Shown one piece after another: positions 1 to 12,939 of a stretch of DNA of 64,000 nucleotides. Numbering within the stretch: position 1 is the first letter of the stretch; each line of letters starts with the position of its first letter. The stretch lies in assembly GCF_030272615.1 (NCBI RefSeq), contig NC_081408.1:407759889-407823888 (forward strand). The letters are read 5' to 3'. This stretch comes from Cryptomeria japonica (taxonomy: Eukaryota > Streptophyta > Pinopsida > Cupressales > Cupressaceae). The notes beneath the pieces are model-generated. The model searched no databases, was not told the DNA's origin, and was given only the letters and a program-made list of their open reading frames with translations. The position numbers and the translations under genes were made by a program.

Positions 1-1178
1 AAGGAAGGATATTTCAGAAATCCAATGCTTTAGATGTGACAAATATGGTCACTATGTGATGCAATGTCCAACCAGGACTATGCCTCAAGCTTTCGTTGTG
101 GATCTTGGTGAAACTCTTCCACAAAAGGATTCAGAGGGATTCATATTCTGACTTGAAAGAGATAAGGTTTTTTTTATGGTTGAATAATGTACATGAATTC
201 CATATCTAGTTATTATTTCATGAAATTACATTATGCAATTCTTTTGTGAATCAACATTATCAACAAATGTATGTTTATGACAAGTTGCAGTTGGATATCT
301 TATTTACTATGAGAAACTTGTCCCTTACATATAGGACACCTTTAGAACCATGGGTTATTCATTTTTCAGGCTATAGTGTTTTCAATGGAGATTATGAGAT
401 TTGGCATTTCCATTTTTTTATATTTACCTGTTAAAGTGCATTAATCCATTGGAGGTAATTGTTGAGGCATTCGTAAAAGGGATGATTACATATAGGGTTA
501 CAAAGAAAAGTTGATACAAGAGGGCTCTCCAAGTGAGAGGGAGCATACTACTAGGGGATTTTGTTCTAAATCTCAGGACAATTATATTCTTGTCTAGAGC
601 TTGATCTTATGACTATAGTTCCATTATGATTTTGGATCTTGCACTTTCAGACATATGAGGATCATACTAGAAAATGAGAGTCTCTTGAAGCAAGACATAT
701 TCTATTATTGGGTCCATATGAGCAAGGGATGCTTCTGTGATAGAGGGAGAAACTAAGAAGATATGCTTCGATTGATATCCAAGAATCTTCATCATATTGA
801 TTCAAAGGGAGTGGACTATGTCAAGATGCTTCCTTTAGTGATCAGTCAAAAGATTATGATTCATGGGATGGAGTCCCATATAGACTAAAAGGCCCTTTAT
901 GCTGACTCCTAAGTCATGATATTTCTAGATATATGAATACTTGATTAGTTTGGAATACACCAAGAGTGATGCAGACTCCAACCTTGTATTTCATGAAAGG
1001 TCAAATCATGTGGAGGTAAAGTGGAAAGGTATGTTATTCAGTTAAGAAGAATTAGTACTAATGAATTGATGGCAAAGATTCTCACCAAGCCTCTCTCCAA
1101 AATAAAGTTTGTGTACTTTTGAGATAGGCTTGGTATGGTGGAAAATGTAGCCCTAGCTAAGATTGAGTCTTAGCATCA
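1..1178 (+). pseudogene. Ty1/copia element A: Gag and RNase H remnants
   Basis: This is the decayed coding part of a copia retrotransposon whose 5' end lies outside the window. At about 26-68 the + strand encodes a CCHC knuckle (IQCFRCDKYGHYVMQCP, CX2CX4HX4C intact), the nucleic-acid-binding tail of Gag. At about 975-1140 it encodes the end of copia RNase H, with FHERSNHVEVKWKG, then after a frame change ISTNELMAKILTKPL, matching the usual ADxxTKPL end of copia Pol. Protease, integrase and reverse transcriptase are missing between the two, so a large internal deletion is inferred. The bases between, about 150-930, are AT-rich and I see no domain in them. Confidence 0.7.
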
Positions 1179-1439
1179 TTGATTTGGTTGTATTGCTTGT
1201 TATACTAATGTATTGTTTCTTATTATAAGATGTTTAAAGTGTAAACTCTTATTAATGCAACTTATTAATTTGATATGGTTCATGATTAATGTCATGTGTG
1301 TGACTCCATGACAAAATTGGTTCAGTGCTTGATGAGCCCCTATGAACATTATTATGAGGTGATGATCTCTCAATAATGAACACTTGTACATCTGATCATT
1401 ATCATAAGGTGGTGATCTTACTATATTGATTGAGCATAC

Positions 1440-1830
1440 CATTATGATGGATATCATGGGATGTGATATCTATGGTCATGTCATAATGGTTTATATCTCT
1501 GCAGTAATATCTATGGATATGCCAATATGGTGGATATCATGAGACATGGTATCCATGGATAAGCCATAATGGTGGATATTATATATAGAAATACTCATGA
1601 TGGATTTAATGTGATGTGAAATCTGTGGACATTCCATGAAGTAATATCTTTAGTTATACCATGATGGTGGATATCATGAGTCGTGATATCCATGGATAAG
1701 CCATAATGGTGGATATTACATTAAAATATTTATGGTGGACATCATGTGACATGATATCCATGGATATTCTATAACTCCTGATATCACAGTGAGGTGATAT
1801 ATTTCTCTCACACAATAAATGAAGCTATTG
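1440..1830 (+). repeat. Degenerate hairpin repeats in element A 3' UTR
   Basis: Repeats of a GGTGGATATCATGA / TGATATCCATGGATA module lie between the RNase H stop and the polypurine tract of element A. GGTGGATATCATGAG starts at 1529 and 1666 (137 bp apart). Variants start at about 1446 and 1734, and a half copy (AATGGTGGATATTA) sits at 1571 and 1708. The best copy (about 1669-1691) is an 8-bp inverted repeat, GGATATCA and TGATATCC, with a 7-nt loop. Copies at about 1532 and 1737 are near-palindromic. Confidence 0.7.
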
Positions 1831-1932
1831 TATTCACAGTGAGGTGATATTTCTCTCTCTTCTAGATGTATCTATTGTGATCATAATAAGGTGTTGTAGG
1901 ATAGAAGATTATTCTCCCTTGCTAAGAGGGAG

Positions 1933-2561
1933 TGTTAAAATAGATAGCATCGATCGGATGAACCAAATGTCTAATTGGCCTTACGGCCTTAGACATTTGT
2001 CTTGTATTTATTCATAAATCTATCCTTATTATTTTGATCACATATAGATAGATATTTATCTATGTGACCATTTATTTATTGATCGGTTAGACTTATTATT
2101 AATATTATAATCAATATTATGAATAATTAGTAACAACCTTGTGTTACTAATCATCCATAATATTAATTATGTTATTTCATTATTAACATTACTAATTTAG
2201 TTAATGATAGCATAGCATTTGGAACCCGATGATATTATCATGGGTTATGTGTAAGTCAAAGGTTGTCGACGTGCTCCACATAGGAGTCATGACTCCTTGA
2301 GGAATAATGTTGGTTCCACAAGGAGTTGTGACTCCTTTGTGGTCCACTAATGAGTATAAAGGCCATGTTGTCGATGGAAGAAAACATAAAAGGAGAACAG
2401 TTAGCAGATCGGCAATCTGGAAAAGGTGATAGACATGAAACTAATAAACACTTGTGTGTATCATATTTATTCTATGCTTTTGTAATCTGCAACATTCTTG
2501 GATTGAAGGAAAGGTTAATGTGATAAACAAGAGCATCAATATTATGAAATAACATACAACA
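1933..2561 (+). repeat. Probable 3' LTR of copia element A
   Basis: It starts with TGTTAAAATAG directly after a purine run (GCTAAGAGGGAG), as a copia 3' LTR does, and ends in ACAACA, giving TG...CA termini and 629 bp. A TATA-like GAGTATAAAGG lies near 2351. No second LTR is in the window, so neither end is confirmed by comparison and no target duplication can be read. Confidence 0.45.
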
Positions 2562-2671
2562 GTCATATCCCTGCACGTATAGTTGACATCTTTGTTAATA
2601 AGTACCATATCATAAATAAATTTTACCTATATATAAATTTGATCCATAATAACACCAAGCAAGGGACCAAG

Positions 2672-2683
2672 GCTTTCATACCA
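2672..2683 (-). other. Primer-binding site of minus-strand copia LTR
   Basis: The minus strand reads TGGTATGAAAGC two bases after the LTR end. This is one or two changes from the copia primer site TGGTATCAGAGC, complementary to initiator Met-tRNA. Only a short internal piece survives to its left. Confidence 0.6.
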
Positions 2684-2685
2684 AT

Positions 2686-3821
2686 TGTTGGATTGATTGA
2701 AGTGACCAGTATACTAAGAGGTGGAGTGAATCAGTATTCTTTCCAAATAAAAATTTCTCCAAAACTAGACCTCTTACAGATGTATCAAACTTCACCAATT
2801 AAGCATATCAAACATGAAACAACAAATGCGAAATAAACATGAAAACACAACCAAAAATGGAACACCAAATTTTATACGTGGGAAACCCAAATGGGAAAAA
2901 CCATGGAGAGTGTTAACTCTCAAGATAATGTAACTAGTTATATGGTGTTTACATGAGGGTGGCTCGCTAGTGGATGGCTCACTGCCAAATTAAAAAAATG
3001 ACTCATTGCTGAAATGCTCACTGCAAAATTACAAAAGCGACTTACTTTTAGAATGCTCACTATAATAGGAATAGTTGAATTGAAGAAAGTTGCATCTCCA
3101 AATGCATGAGATCAGTTCCAAGTTAATCTTAGATCATAATTCATAATCTACAAAAGATCCGGTGAAGGATTATTACAATACTGTCTGCACTGTAACTCTG
3201 CACCAACTGTTGTCCACAACTTGCACTTCACGCTCTGTTACTTGCTTCTATATCATGCCACATTCATATCATACACTTCTATATATATACTAGAAACCTC
3301 ACACACTAGGATAATATGTCAGCCTAGCTCAAAACGTTATCCAATAAAGCCTAAAATATAAACATGATAAAAGTCGGCTTCTGTAAGGTATCTACACGCT
3401 TCCCTCTACACAATACATTCATTTATGCATATACCTTAATTACCAAAATAGGACAAGAGTCAACCGAACCCATAGATACTGACCCATAAATACAAAACTC
3501 CAAACATAACAACTCCAAACTTCACACATACCATAGATACCAAACCACAAGATATGAAAAGATACATCTATCATAACCAAAATAGTTGATACCAAAACAC
3601 ACAAACTGATACCGTGACCAATGTAAACACAATTCAGAATTCTAGAGATAAGGATCTTCTAGAATCTTACTGCATCACATCCCATAGCAATACCATAACT
3701 TGATCATAACAAAAACTGCACACACCAACTATATACCAACTACATACAACTGCATATACTCCCAACCAAATTGGATAACTAGTTTGACATTAATGACAAC
3801 AATATTCACACAAGTCTAACA
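2686..3821 (-). repeat. Minus-strand copia LTR, about 1.1 kb
   Basis: On the minus strand this begins TGTTAGACTTGTG, with the copia-style phrase GTCATTAATGTCAAAC just inside, and ends CCAACA followed by the primer site. The U5 end has the same order of motifs as the other LTRs here: a GGTTTTTCCC-type motif near 2895, then GATTCACTCCACCTCTTAGTATAC at the edge. A TATA-like run (TATATATATAG) is near 3280. Length is 1136 bp with TG...CA ends. The body of the element on its left is missing. It belongs to a different family from D, E, G and H. Confidence 0.65.
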
Positions 3822-6800
3822 GAAAATGTGGTTATCAAAATCTCCAAAATTTAAACCTAGCAGCATGATGTCACATACCAACAAATATCCTACATGATTA
3901 AACATAGTATCCTCAATACATCCAACCATACATACCTCTTAGGAGTGAGAAACATTAATAAAGTCATGCCAACAAATTTCAACCCATAAACCACGATCAC
4001 AAACATCCTATATCAAACCTATCAATTAATCATAGATATCTAGGAACTCCCATTGCATGGGTAATGTTAAATATGAAAATAGGACAAGACATATCTAGTC
4101 TACCAATCAACACTCATATCAAAGTATGATAAATGATCAAATCCATATAGTACCAAAAATATTCATATTGATCCACAAATTCAATCTAAATAGTTGCATA
4201 CTCTCTCACACAACATGTCACCACAATCCTCCCAAATCATATGAACATGAAGCTCCAAGAAGAAAGGACAAAATTAAGAGAGAAAATATGTAAACCATAA
4301 GATATCCTTGTACTAACACATGAAAGTGCTACAATATGTTCAAGTATGATCTCCCTACAACCCCAAATGAAAATCCTCCACAACACAAACCATTCAATCT
4401 CTTCGATCAAACACAACAAATGTGTCATGTAATATCATCATGGATATAATCCTCTCTAATCAAGGAAATAAAAATCATTGTAACCATTCCCAAATCATTA
4501 AATTGTCCCAATAACTATCTCTTATAATCCTAATGAGCATCATCATAACATAAATCATATATAGAAGGAGATAACCATGTCAAACATCTTTCAAAATAAA
4601 CCCTCTAGAACTAACTATTTATAGCTCAAGATCCATATTTATGAAAGATAAAGCATAAAATATAACTCATGTGAAAATAAGAATAGGTAAATACCTTTTC
4701 AGATGAGAACTCAAAAAACATAACAAAGTCATCATGCCTCACTCCAAGAGAAATCTCCTCTCAAGTACAAATATAGATGAAATCTCGTTGATTTTCCTAC
4801 TAAAACCTCATAATAGAGTACATATCTCAACTTATATGTCTAATCCCAAGAGAATTCTAACCTCACCTAAGTCTTAATGTATCCATAGGCACCAACTATT
4901 GATCAACCTATCCTAAGCTTTGAAATATCCCTTGTCTAATCTAACCTCAAGTTGTTGATTAAACCCTCAAGGAATATTGTTGAACACTTTGCATACAATG
5001 TTTGAACTTGTTGTTATAAGTTTCTATTTGTATTGTTTTGGTTTGTACGCTGCAATTAATGTTTTAAATGCAAGATTGACTAACAGTGACATAGAAATGA
5101 TATGTCATCTTTTTATGACTTTTCACATGCATATAAGTGACTGAAAAATATTAAGTACAGCTACTTCAAAAATTTGGCATGCATCTATTCAACCCAACAT
5201 GAAGGTACAACAAAAGACACTTATAGCCAATAGACATTTAGCCAAACACTTGGCAAACAATAACCTTTGTTAAATATTAAGTATGCTGATGTACATACCC
5301 TTAAAAGTTATAAGTTCTAATACAAATCTGAAGCAATACTTTGACAAATTCCATGCCTATGATGCTCACACAGGCCTGCCACAAATCTGATCTACGATTT
5401 CCTATGATTAAGAACTGTTGATCAGTTCCAAAAATCTAATCAACAATGGCTGCAATAATGAAGCTATAGGTTTTCTTGTTAAGGAGTCTTCAATATGCAA
5501 TGTTTGTTGTTTTAATCTGCTCTCAAACCCTACTGCAAAATTCTAGGATAAATATGCATCTAATATTATGAATTTGTTTGCAAACCCTGGCTACCATTAT
5601 GCTAAAACATGAATTAAGAACCTGTAATAAACTCCATAGTGGATCCTGAGTGAAACTATCTCATAATGGTGCTTGGGTTTTTGTCCAACACCAAGAAATT
5701 CAAGGGACTTCATCCTTAGAACAGTCCAATCACTGAATATCAACAACAATGGAGGAATAAATCAATATAATATTCTCATAACATGCTTCTTGAAGGAATA
5801 CAAGGTTTGTTTATAAAGACTCCTCAAACTCCAAATCAATCTCCATGCTCAATGTGGGATAAATCCTTTATTTTTAATTCCTCCTTATAAAGTAGCTTCT
5901 CGAACAAGCTGGAGAGCTTTATTAATTAAAATGACTTTATATTGTCATTTTATAAAGTCACTTAATGCTATAATGGCCCTACTCTTAATGACATTTTATA
6001 AAGTTCAACAATAACTTTATAATATAATCATTAACAAATAATATCATTAAATTCCATTATAATTTTAATATCTCATTGATTACTCATTATCTCTCTATCT
6101 CGTATGAACCTAGAGGTCAACCATTGTCCCCACAATGCATCCAACTACCTTACTAAAAATCATAAGGTGAGTCTCTAATGTAGCATTGAGTTACTATAAA
6201 TAGTAAGTGCCTCAAAACATAGCCAGAAACCTCTAAATAACCTAGCCTCAGAACATAAGAAAGATCTAGAGAAGTAAAGGATGACAACTACCACCTGAAA
6301 AGCTCCATGATGCCCAAACTGAACCCTTTGAACAACTACATTAGCCTATAAGAGTCAGGAAATAGGTTAATCCTCTGAAAATGGGATGCTCATGAAAATG
6401 GGGATATTACAAGCTCCAAATATAACACAACGCTTTCATGAAGCTTGCAAGCACACAATTGATGTACTCAATACAAGAAGAACCAATAAGATCATTATCA
6501 AAGCTTTAACTATATAATCAAGAACCCAAACATGACATCATGGTCAAACCATCTCCTCCTAGTAAATCACATGCAAAAATGCATATAACCTAGTCTCAAG
6601 AGAACCTATATCATATCAAAACTCAAACTAGAACAAGACACAATACCAAACACACTATAAACCAAGAATCAACATATCAACTTACATAAAGATAACCATC
6701 TCCTAACCACTTGAACTTGTAATTTGAAAGAACTCCCACTAAAGCAACAAGGTCTAAGATCTCCAAAATATCCACAAACACTAAAGAATATCATCCATTA

Positions 6801-7519
6801 CTAATGATGAATCCACATCATTGCCAAAGATCCCACTATATTCATGATACCAATCTACATATGGAATCATGATAACCATCTTCTAAATGAAGATCATTTT
6901 GGTCCCCACACACATAATTAAAAATCCAATAACACTAAGTATAACCAAGATCTTCAATCCAAGAATATACAACTGCACTCAAAACATTAGGAATCTTGAT
7001 CCTACATTGCCAATCCATCACTGTCAAAAAATCAATTATACAATTGTGTATCCAATATATCCATGACATTGTGATAACACCACATCCTAACAAATAAGTA
7101 TCCACGTACTCAAATGGTTCATCCTCCCAACCCAAAGAAACATATACCAATGCACAAATGGACTTAGATGAGGCCAATTAATAAATTTTATATCAACATC
7201 AAATCCAACACATAGATATAAATAAACCACATTTGAGTCATCCCATTGCAATAAAGTTGGTAGCTATTCCACAACCTTCACAACTTTAAGATCTAAACAA
7301 TGAAACACAAAAACTCATCATCACATTAGTAACTTACAAACCAAGATTAATAAGAGAATAATTCTTTAGATATCAAGACTCAAACACCAAATCAACCTCA
7401 AATCTTATTTTCCAAAAATGTCCAAAATGAGTAATCATAGTCACAAAAGCAAACAAGTAGATAAGAACAACCTCATAACACCAAACCAAATTACCACTAA
7501 ACAATTGAAAATATAATCT
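3822..7519. other. AT-rich DNA without supported genes
   Basis: No ORF in this 3.7 kb carries a domain I recognise. The longest open frames (minus strand 4237-4428 and 6935-7177) are 63 and 80 codons with no family motif. The + strand is A/C-rich and contains loosely repeated phrases such as GATAACCATCTCCT (about 6700) and GATAACCATCTTCT (about 6869). A segment from 4979 to 6403 is bordered by ATATT on both sides and may be an insertion, but its ends are not diagnostic. Most likely decayed transposon non-coding sequence. Confidence 0.4.
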
Positions 7520-8003
7520 TGTTGTGTTAATGCATAAGTGTGCCTACATAACCATGACACCATTTTTAGTGTAGGTTTTTATTTTCCTAGTGGGATATTT
7601 ATTTTTTCTTAGTCCTATAATTTTCCTACACTTGTATTAAGCTTTCTTAGATTTGTAAAGTGAGTTTGACTAGGATATGATTTTGAGGTGTCCCCTTACA
7701 TAAAAGGTGGTGTCCCCTTCCTTAATGGGTGGAACATTCCTTAAAGGGTGGAGCATTTTCTAATTTTAGACTACTTGGTGGTCACACCATTTTGATGCTC
7801 TTGCATAGTTTGGCATTCATGTGCATTGATTCATGGAATCACTTTTGTAGCATCTTAATGAGCTTTGAATTCAATCTTGTCATCTTGACATTCGCACATC
7901 TCTTAGAATTACGGATGTGTAATTGATTTTTTTCTTTTACAATTTTATGGCTTACCCGTCTCATAGAAGGATCTCGGTTATGCATCTATTTAAAATTTCT
8001 AAA
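7520..8003 (+). repeat. Probable 5' LTR of copia remnant C
   Basis: The right edge is set by the primer site at 8005. The left edge is taken at TGTTGTGTTAATGC, a TG start about 480 bp upstream, and is uncertain. The 3' edge reads TTCTAAA where TTCTACA would be usual. No matching 3' LTR was found in the window. Confidence 0.4.
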
Positions 8004-8004
8004 A

Positions 8005-8016
8005 TGGTATCAAAGC
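8005..8016 (+). other. Primer-binding site, element C
   Basis: TGGTATCAAAGC matches the copia initiator Met-tRNA primer site except for one base. It fixes the + orientation of element C. Confidence 0.65.
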
Positions 8017-8997
8017 TTTGGTTTTGAGAGTTTTGAGTACTTGGATTCCTAATTAAGAGACTGGAGTTTTGTATGAATTTTTAAATTCTTGTATCCTCTT
8101 CTCTTTTGTTTCCATATGAACTTGAGAATTAGATAGGATTTTCAAGATTTTTTAATCCCATTTTTGCATGTGTTTTTATTGAGATTTGGTGCTTGTAGCT
8201 ATTTTGGTTGGTGTATTAGTATTTTCAGCTATCCCATTACATTTGGGAGGCTCAAGAAAGTCATATTTGACTTTTATTTCACTCAATTTGGCTACCATAT
8301 GACATAATAGCAAATAGGGTTTGAAGCTCAGATTTGGCGAATAACTTTTAATTGGAACATTTTTAGCCCAAGTGGATGCTTCTATTGCATTCAAGAGACC
8401 CAAAAAACCCTATCTTCATATAAAATTTGTCCATTTTGGATGAATTTCATTTGTTGGCCATTTTTTTGCTAAGGGGTCATCACTACAAGCTAAATTCAAT
8501 TACTTCCAAAAAAAATTATAATTTTTTTATCAAGAAGCTTATTTTTTGAAAACAAGATATCATTGGGAATTTGGAGACTAGTAATTTCCATCCATGCTAT
8601 TCCTGATCAAAAAAATTCCATTTTCTACCAAATATTGCAGGTTGAAGTTGTTTGATGCTTTTTTCCTCAATAAGCCATAATTTTTTCCTTGGAGCTCTTT
8701 TTTTTGCAAACAAACAGGTGTTGGAAAGGTATTCAAGATCACTACACAACTATAGAGTAGTTTTTTCTATATCTTGTCCCTAGTTCATTTTATATCAAAA
8801 TTATAAGTTTATCCATTTTGTGCCTATTGAGCTTTGTAATTTGGTACAAGCCTTGTATTTGCACTAATCATAAAGTGCCAACATTATAATATATTTGGGG
8901 TGTGATTTATAATAGTAGTGAAAAGAGGGGGTGTCTCTATCTTCACCTTTTCATTCTCTTTTCGTGCACCAACAAACAATCTTCTTTTTGCTTAAAA

Positions 8998-9825
8998 ATG
9001 GATCAACAAATGGTTCCAATTCTAACACCCTATAAATATTTTGATTGGAAAAGTAAAATGTAAATCTACTTGAAAATTTTTGGATTGTATAGGGTAACAA
9101 TGGGACTAGAACTTGTACCAACAACTAATATAGAAAAAACTAAAATGGTTTAACAAGTTGGATGAAGCAATTGAAACCTTGTGTATTTCTATATCTCCAT
9201 ATTTTCTCTTTTATTTTGAGTATTTGTCTACACAAAATGAAGTTTGGACAACATTGAAAAAAGTATTTGGTAAGGAAGATGAATTAAGAGGTCATCAATT
9301 GGAGAATTCAAGCTCATTGGTTTAAGTCCTTCAAGTGTTGATATTATATAGGACTTTTTAACCAAACTAAATGCCATAAGATTACAATTGATACAGTGTG
9401 TAATTGAGAAATATGGTAAACAATTGATCCTAACCATTCCTTCTAGGCTTGGTCTTGACTATGCAATCTTTGTTTCTACATTTTATGCTACTAAAAATAC
9501 CTTGGGAGATACCTACACAATGACATATCTTAATTTTTTTTCTAATAAACACAAAAAAATATGATGATTTAGTTCAAGTGGACACTCTAAAATCTTCCAA
9601 GTGTCATGCCTTGGCTACAAATCAAGGCATTAAAGATAAGCAAGATAATGGAAAGCAACATAAGAAGCAAAATAATCAAGGAGAGAATAATTCACATGGA
9701 TCTTCATCTACTTCTAAAGTGGACACTAAGCCTTCTTCAAATCAAGGAAAACCTAAGAAGGAGAAGCTGAAATGTGCTTATTGTGATAAACTTGGTCATG
9801 CTAAATATAAATTTATGAAGAAATA
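8998..9825 (+). pseudogene. Copia Gag, element C (broken)
   Basis: The ATG at 8998 opens MDQQMVPILTPYKYFDWKSKM, the usual start of a copia Gag (ligand-like stretch before the UBN2-type region), then a stop follows at once. Gag-like reading resumes in pieces. Near 9578-9826 there is a Lys/Ser/Asn/Gln-rich linker followed by CAYCDKLGHAKYKF, a CCHC knuckle whose last Cys is replaced by Phe. Gag would coat the element RNA in cytoplasmic particles. The frameshifts, early stop and lost zinc ligand show that it is dead. Confidence 0.65.
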
Positions 9826-10653
9826 GATTGACTACCTAACACATCTTTTTGAGAAAATAAAAAAAGTGGTCAATAAATCTTCATCATCATCAAACCAAGA
9901 ATCTACTAAAAATAAGGAAAAAAGGTCATACCGGTTATGCTTCTACATCAAAAACTAAAGGAAAAGATCTTTGAGCTTCTACAAATGGAGGATTGGGTCC
10001 ATATGACTTATAGATTCAAGAGCTTCTCAAAATATGGATTTTTCTCAATCCATGTTCTCTTCTTTTGAGCCTTGTGTTATGCCACCTATTTTAATGGGTA
10101 ACTATACATATATAAATGTAAATGAAAAGGGTTATGTTGATATTTGGATGGTACTTTAAATGATGTATTGTGTGAATCTCATTTGTCCAATAATATTCCT
10201 TACATATATCATATTACTCATGGTGTAGAAGGGAATACTATGGAATTCACTTTTTATTTAGTTTTCATCAAATATTTGGAGAGTGGAGAGATTATAACTA
10301 TTGGGGTGGTTGACCATGTCTATTCATTGTACACCTTTTCAGAATTTGTTCCTGATGATGACTTTGATCATTTAGATGATGATCACACTTCTAGTATGGA
10401 CTGTAATTTTAAGGATAATTTGGGTTACTTGAACTTGGGTATTCTCATAAGTGCTCTATTTCTTGAACCTTGTATTCAATCTTCTCCATCTACTATTGCT
10501 ACATCATACATTAGAGTTGCTTCCTTGAAATATTCTAGTGGTTCTTTATAACACAACATTCATAGTTTTTAAGATAGAGCTTTGCAAGATGACTTCTTGA
10601 CATGTGTTTTATACTTGATTGTGGATTCTCATATTAAAAATTTGGGAGACACT
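9826..10653 (+). pseudogene. Copia protease region, element C (broken, interrupted)
   Basis: Downstream of the knuckle, at about 10000-10030, the + strand reads IDSRASQNM. This fits the copia aspartic protease active-site loop, normally DSGAS, with Gly changed to Arg. After a frame change near 10143, the ORF 10144-10551 (MDGTLNDVLCESHL..., 135 codons) continues the region. Translation appears to continue across the element D insertion: YLIVDSHIKNLGDT before it and IDFIHLLFDEDY after it, once D and one TSD copy are set aside. No integrase or reverse transcriptase of C is present. Confidence 0.5.
10649..10653 (+). repeat. TSD of element D, left copy (ACACT)
   Basis: ACACT lies directly before TGTTGGATATTG and is repeated at 19312-19316 directly after the other LTR. 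A 5-bp duplication is standard for copia integration. Confidence 0.9.
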
Positions 10654-11906
10654 TGTTGGATATTGTCATGCGTTGCTGCTACTAGGATATGTTGTTGTCA
10701 TTGATGTCAACATATTCCTATGATTTGTTCTGGTGATTTCTGATTGGGAAGATCTTATGATCTAGTTTTGTTGTTGTTTTGTTGATCACTATTTTGCAGA
10801 ATTTGATATCCTCTGGTATATTCCGGTGTGATCAAATCTTGTGCTGATATTTTAAGATATTGTTGGAGATGGTCTTCTGTATCTTCATTTCAGATGGATC
10901 ATGATTTGGTACTCCACAAGTTATCTTTCTTTGTGAAAGTTGTCAATTGGTTGTGTTCTTGAGCTTTCAAATCTTGATCGACGAAGCTTTGATAAGTGGT
11001 GTTGGTGTAGCTATTCCTTATGATTATAACGTGCTTGTTGGTGTTTCCTAGTCGTGTCTTATTTTTTTTGGTGATCTGCATTGATTGGTGTGTGATTTTT
11101 CAGTGGTTTTTTATCAACCAGTGATGATTTTCGTGTTATGCGATATTCCTAGTGGTGTAGTGTGTTGTGGTTGATCTTGGCATGATTTCTGGTACAGTTG
11201 CATATTTGGGAATTTGATTTAGGTCCATGCTATGCTATGTAAATAAATGTATTGGTCCAGTGGACGATCTTTGTATCATGTAATGTAATTTTATAATTAA
11301 GGGTTGAGGGTTTAGCTAACCTTGTTATCAAGGTTGATGATTTGTATATATAGGTGATATATTCATGCAATTTGGGTGTCGATGTTGTGTCTTCATTATC
11401 AGAGAGAGTTTTATGTGCGAACAAGTGATTTATCCTTCGGTATTGAGTTTTAGGAGAGATTGGTTTTGCAAAGCAGACAACTATGCTTAACCAAAACTGT
11501 AATCAAGCATTTGGATGCTATTCTTTCAGTTCATTTCTTCTGGATTGTAGTCTGAATCTTGTTGTAAGTCAGTGAGACTTCCCTGAGGGTTGTAGCCTTT
11601 TGATCCATTATTATTTGAACAGTGAGCTCTAGGCAGTGTGCCTGAATGCATGTGCATTCCCGATTGTAATATTTTCACATACTACTACAAAGTATCATCT
11701 TACTGTGGGTAGGTTCCCACCATGGTTTTTCCCTTAACTGGGTTTTCCATGTCAAAATCTTGGTGTTGTGTGTTGTGCTTTCAATTTGCCTATCTATCTT
11801 ATTTTTGTAATTCATTCGATCTATTTTTGGTGGTTAAGTTTTTTATTCTAGTGAAGACTGATTTACCCCCCCCCCTCTCATTCTTCCTTCTTGATTGTTG
11901 CTAACA
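10654..11906 (+). repeat. 5' LTR of element D
   Basis: TGTTGGATATTGTCATGCG to TTGTTGCTAACA, 1253 bp, with TG...CA ends. It contains the phrase GTCATTGATGTCAACA near its start and a TATA box (TATATATAGG) at 11345. Near the U5 end are GTTTTTCCC-type motifs and a poly-C run before CTCTCA. It pairs with 18060-19311. Confidence 0.9.
11345..11354 (+). promoter_or_regulatory. TATA box of element D 5' LTR
   Basis: TATATATAGG sits in the 3' half of the LTR. The 3' LTR has TATATAGG at 18751 in the same context. It is the likely start of the element transcript (inference from position). Confidence 0.5.
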
Positions 11907-11908
11907 AT

Positions 11909-11920
11909 TGGTGTCAAAGT
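11909..11920 (+). other. Primer-binding site, element D
   Basis: TGGTGTCAAAGT begins two bases after the LTR end. It resembles the copia initiator Met-tRNA primer site TGGTATCAGAGC with three changes. Confidence 0.7.
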
Positions 11921-11962
11921 TAGATCCTTCGATAGAAGCTTAATCACTTGGGGAGATTCAGG

Positions 11963-12906
11963 ATGGCAAATCAAGGTGTTATCTTTAAGAAGGACAGTCT
12001 TAGGTTTCATGGAAGCAATTATACTATATGGAAGAACCGGATGGAAGTGCACTTGAAATGTCTTGGTGAAGATTACAAAGAATACCTATATTGTTCCTCG
12101 GAATGGATCGTCTACTCCTAATGAGATCAACAAAGTTGAACATAATATTAGAGTGAAGGAAACATTGCTTAGTGCCTTGACTGATTCTAAGATGACAAAT
12201 GTAATGGGACTTCATACGGCACATGAGATCTAGGAGAAGATTGACATCCTGTATGAAGGTGATAAATAAGTGAAAGTTGCCAAGTTGCAAAATTTGAAAG
12301 GAAAATATGAGACATTGAAGATGGGAGATGATGAGAACATACACTCTTTCATGGCTAAGGTGAATGACCTTGTCCTAGGTATCAGATGTGTCAGTGGAAC
12401 CATAGAGGAAGATTAAATTGTTGCTAAGGTTCTAAGATATTTGCCTCCTATCTATAAACATAAGGTTTCTACTATTGATGAAATCCTAAGTGTGACTACA
12501 GTGACAAGAGATGTGTTGGTTGGCAAGCTTCCTGCATTTGAGTTGAGTGAATTTGGAGAATCACATGGAAAGTCTGAGATAGCATTTAGAGCATCTACAT
12601 CTGTATTTGATAAGAAGAAGTATGATCCTGATGAATGCAGAATATCCAGATATGAGAGAGAGAAAAGAGATAGAAGAGCAAGAAAGGGAGCTAGATGAGC
12701 TTGAAGCATTGATTGCTTGGAGATTGCCTAAAGGAGCTGGTAAGTATGATGGAAAGTTGCCTTTGAAATGTTTCTCTTGTAATAAGATAAGACATTTTTC
12801 TTCTATATTCCCAAAGAGAATGGCTAAGTATGATAGGCAGGATAAGTTTGATAACCATGATAGGAATAATAGATATGAAAAGCATGAGAAGTATGATAAG
12901 CATTAA
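11963..12906 (+). pseudogene. Copia Gag, element D (frameshifted)
   Basis: The ATG at 11963 begins MANQGVIFKKDSLRFHGSNY, followed by IWKNRMEVHLK, the classic copia Gag opening (FxGxNYxxWKxRM). A frameshift near 12075 moves the UBN2-like core into another frame (KGKYETLKMGDDENIHSFM near 12295). It carries internal stops, including one at a position normally Trp near 12231. The knuckle near 12769-12812 reads CFSCNKIRHFSSIF: the Gly before His is Arg and the last Cys is Phe, so zinc binding is probably lost. The end is rich in Lys/Asp/His/Tyr repeats. Confidence 0.8.
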
Positions 12907-12939
12907 AAGTCTAACCTTAAGTTTAGAAATCAGAAGAAA

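Noticed and set aside
4979-6403. Possible insertion bordered by ATATT
   Set aside because: The 5-bp match is AT-only, the ends are not TG...CA, and no second LTR or internal feature was found.
6935-7177. Minus-strand frame of 80 codons (MASSKSICALVYVSLGWEDE...)
   Set aside because: No recognisable family, no neighbour with coding signs, and length not above chance for this composition.
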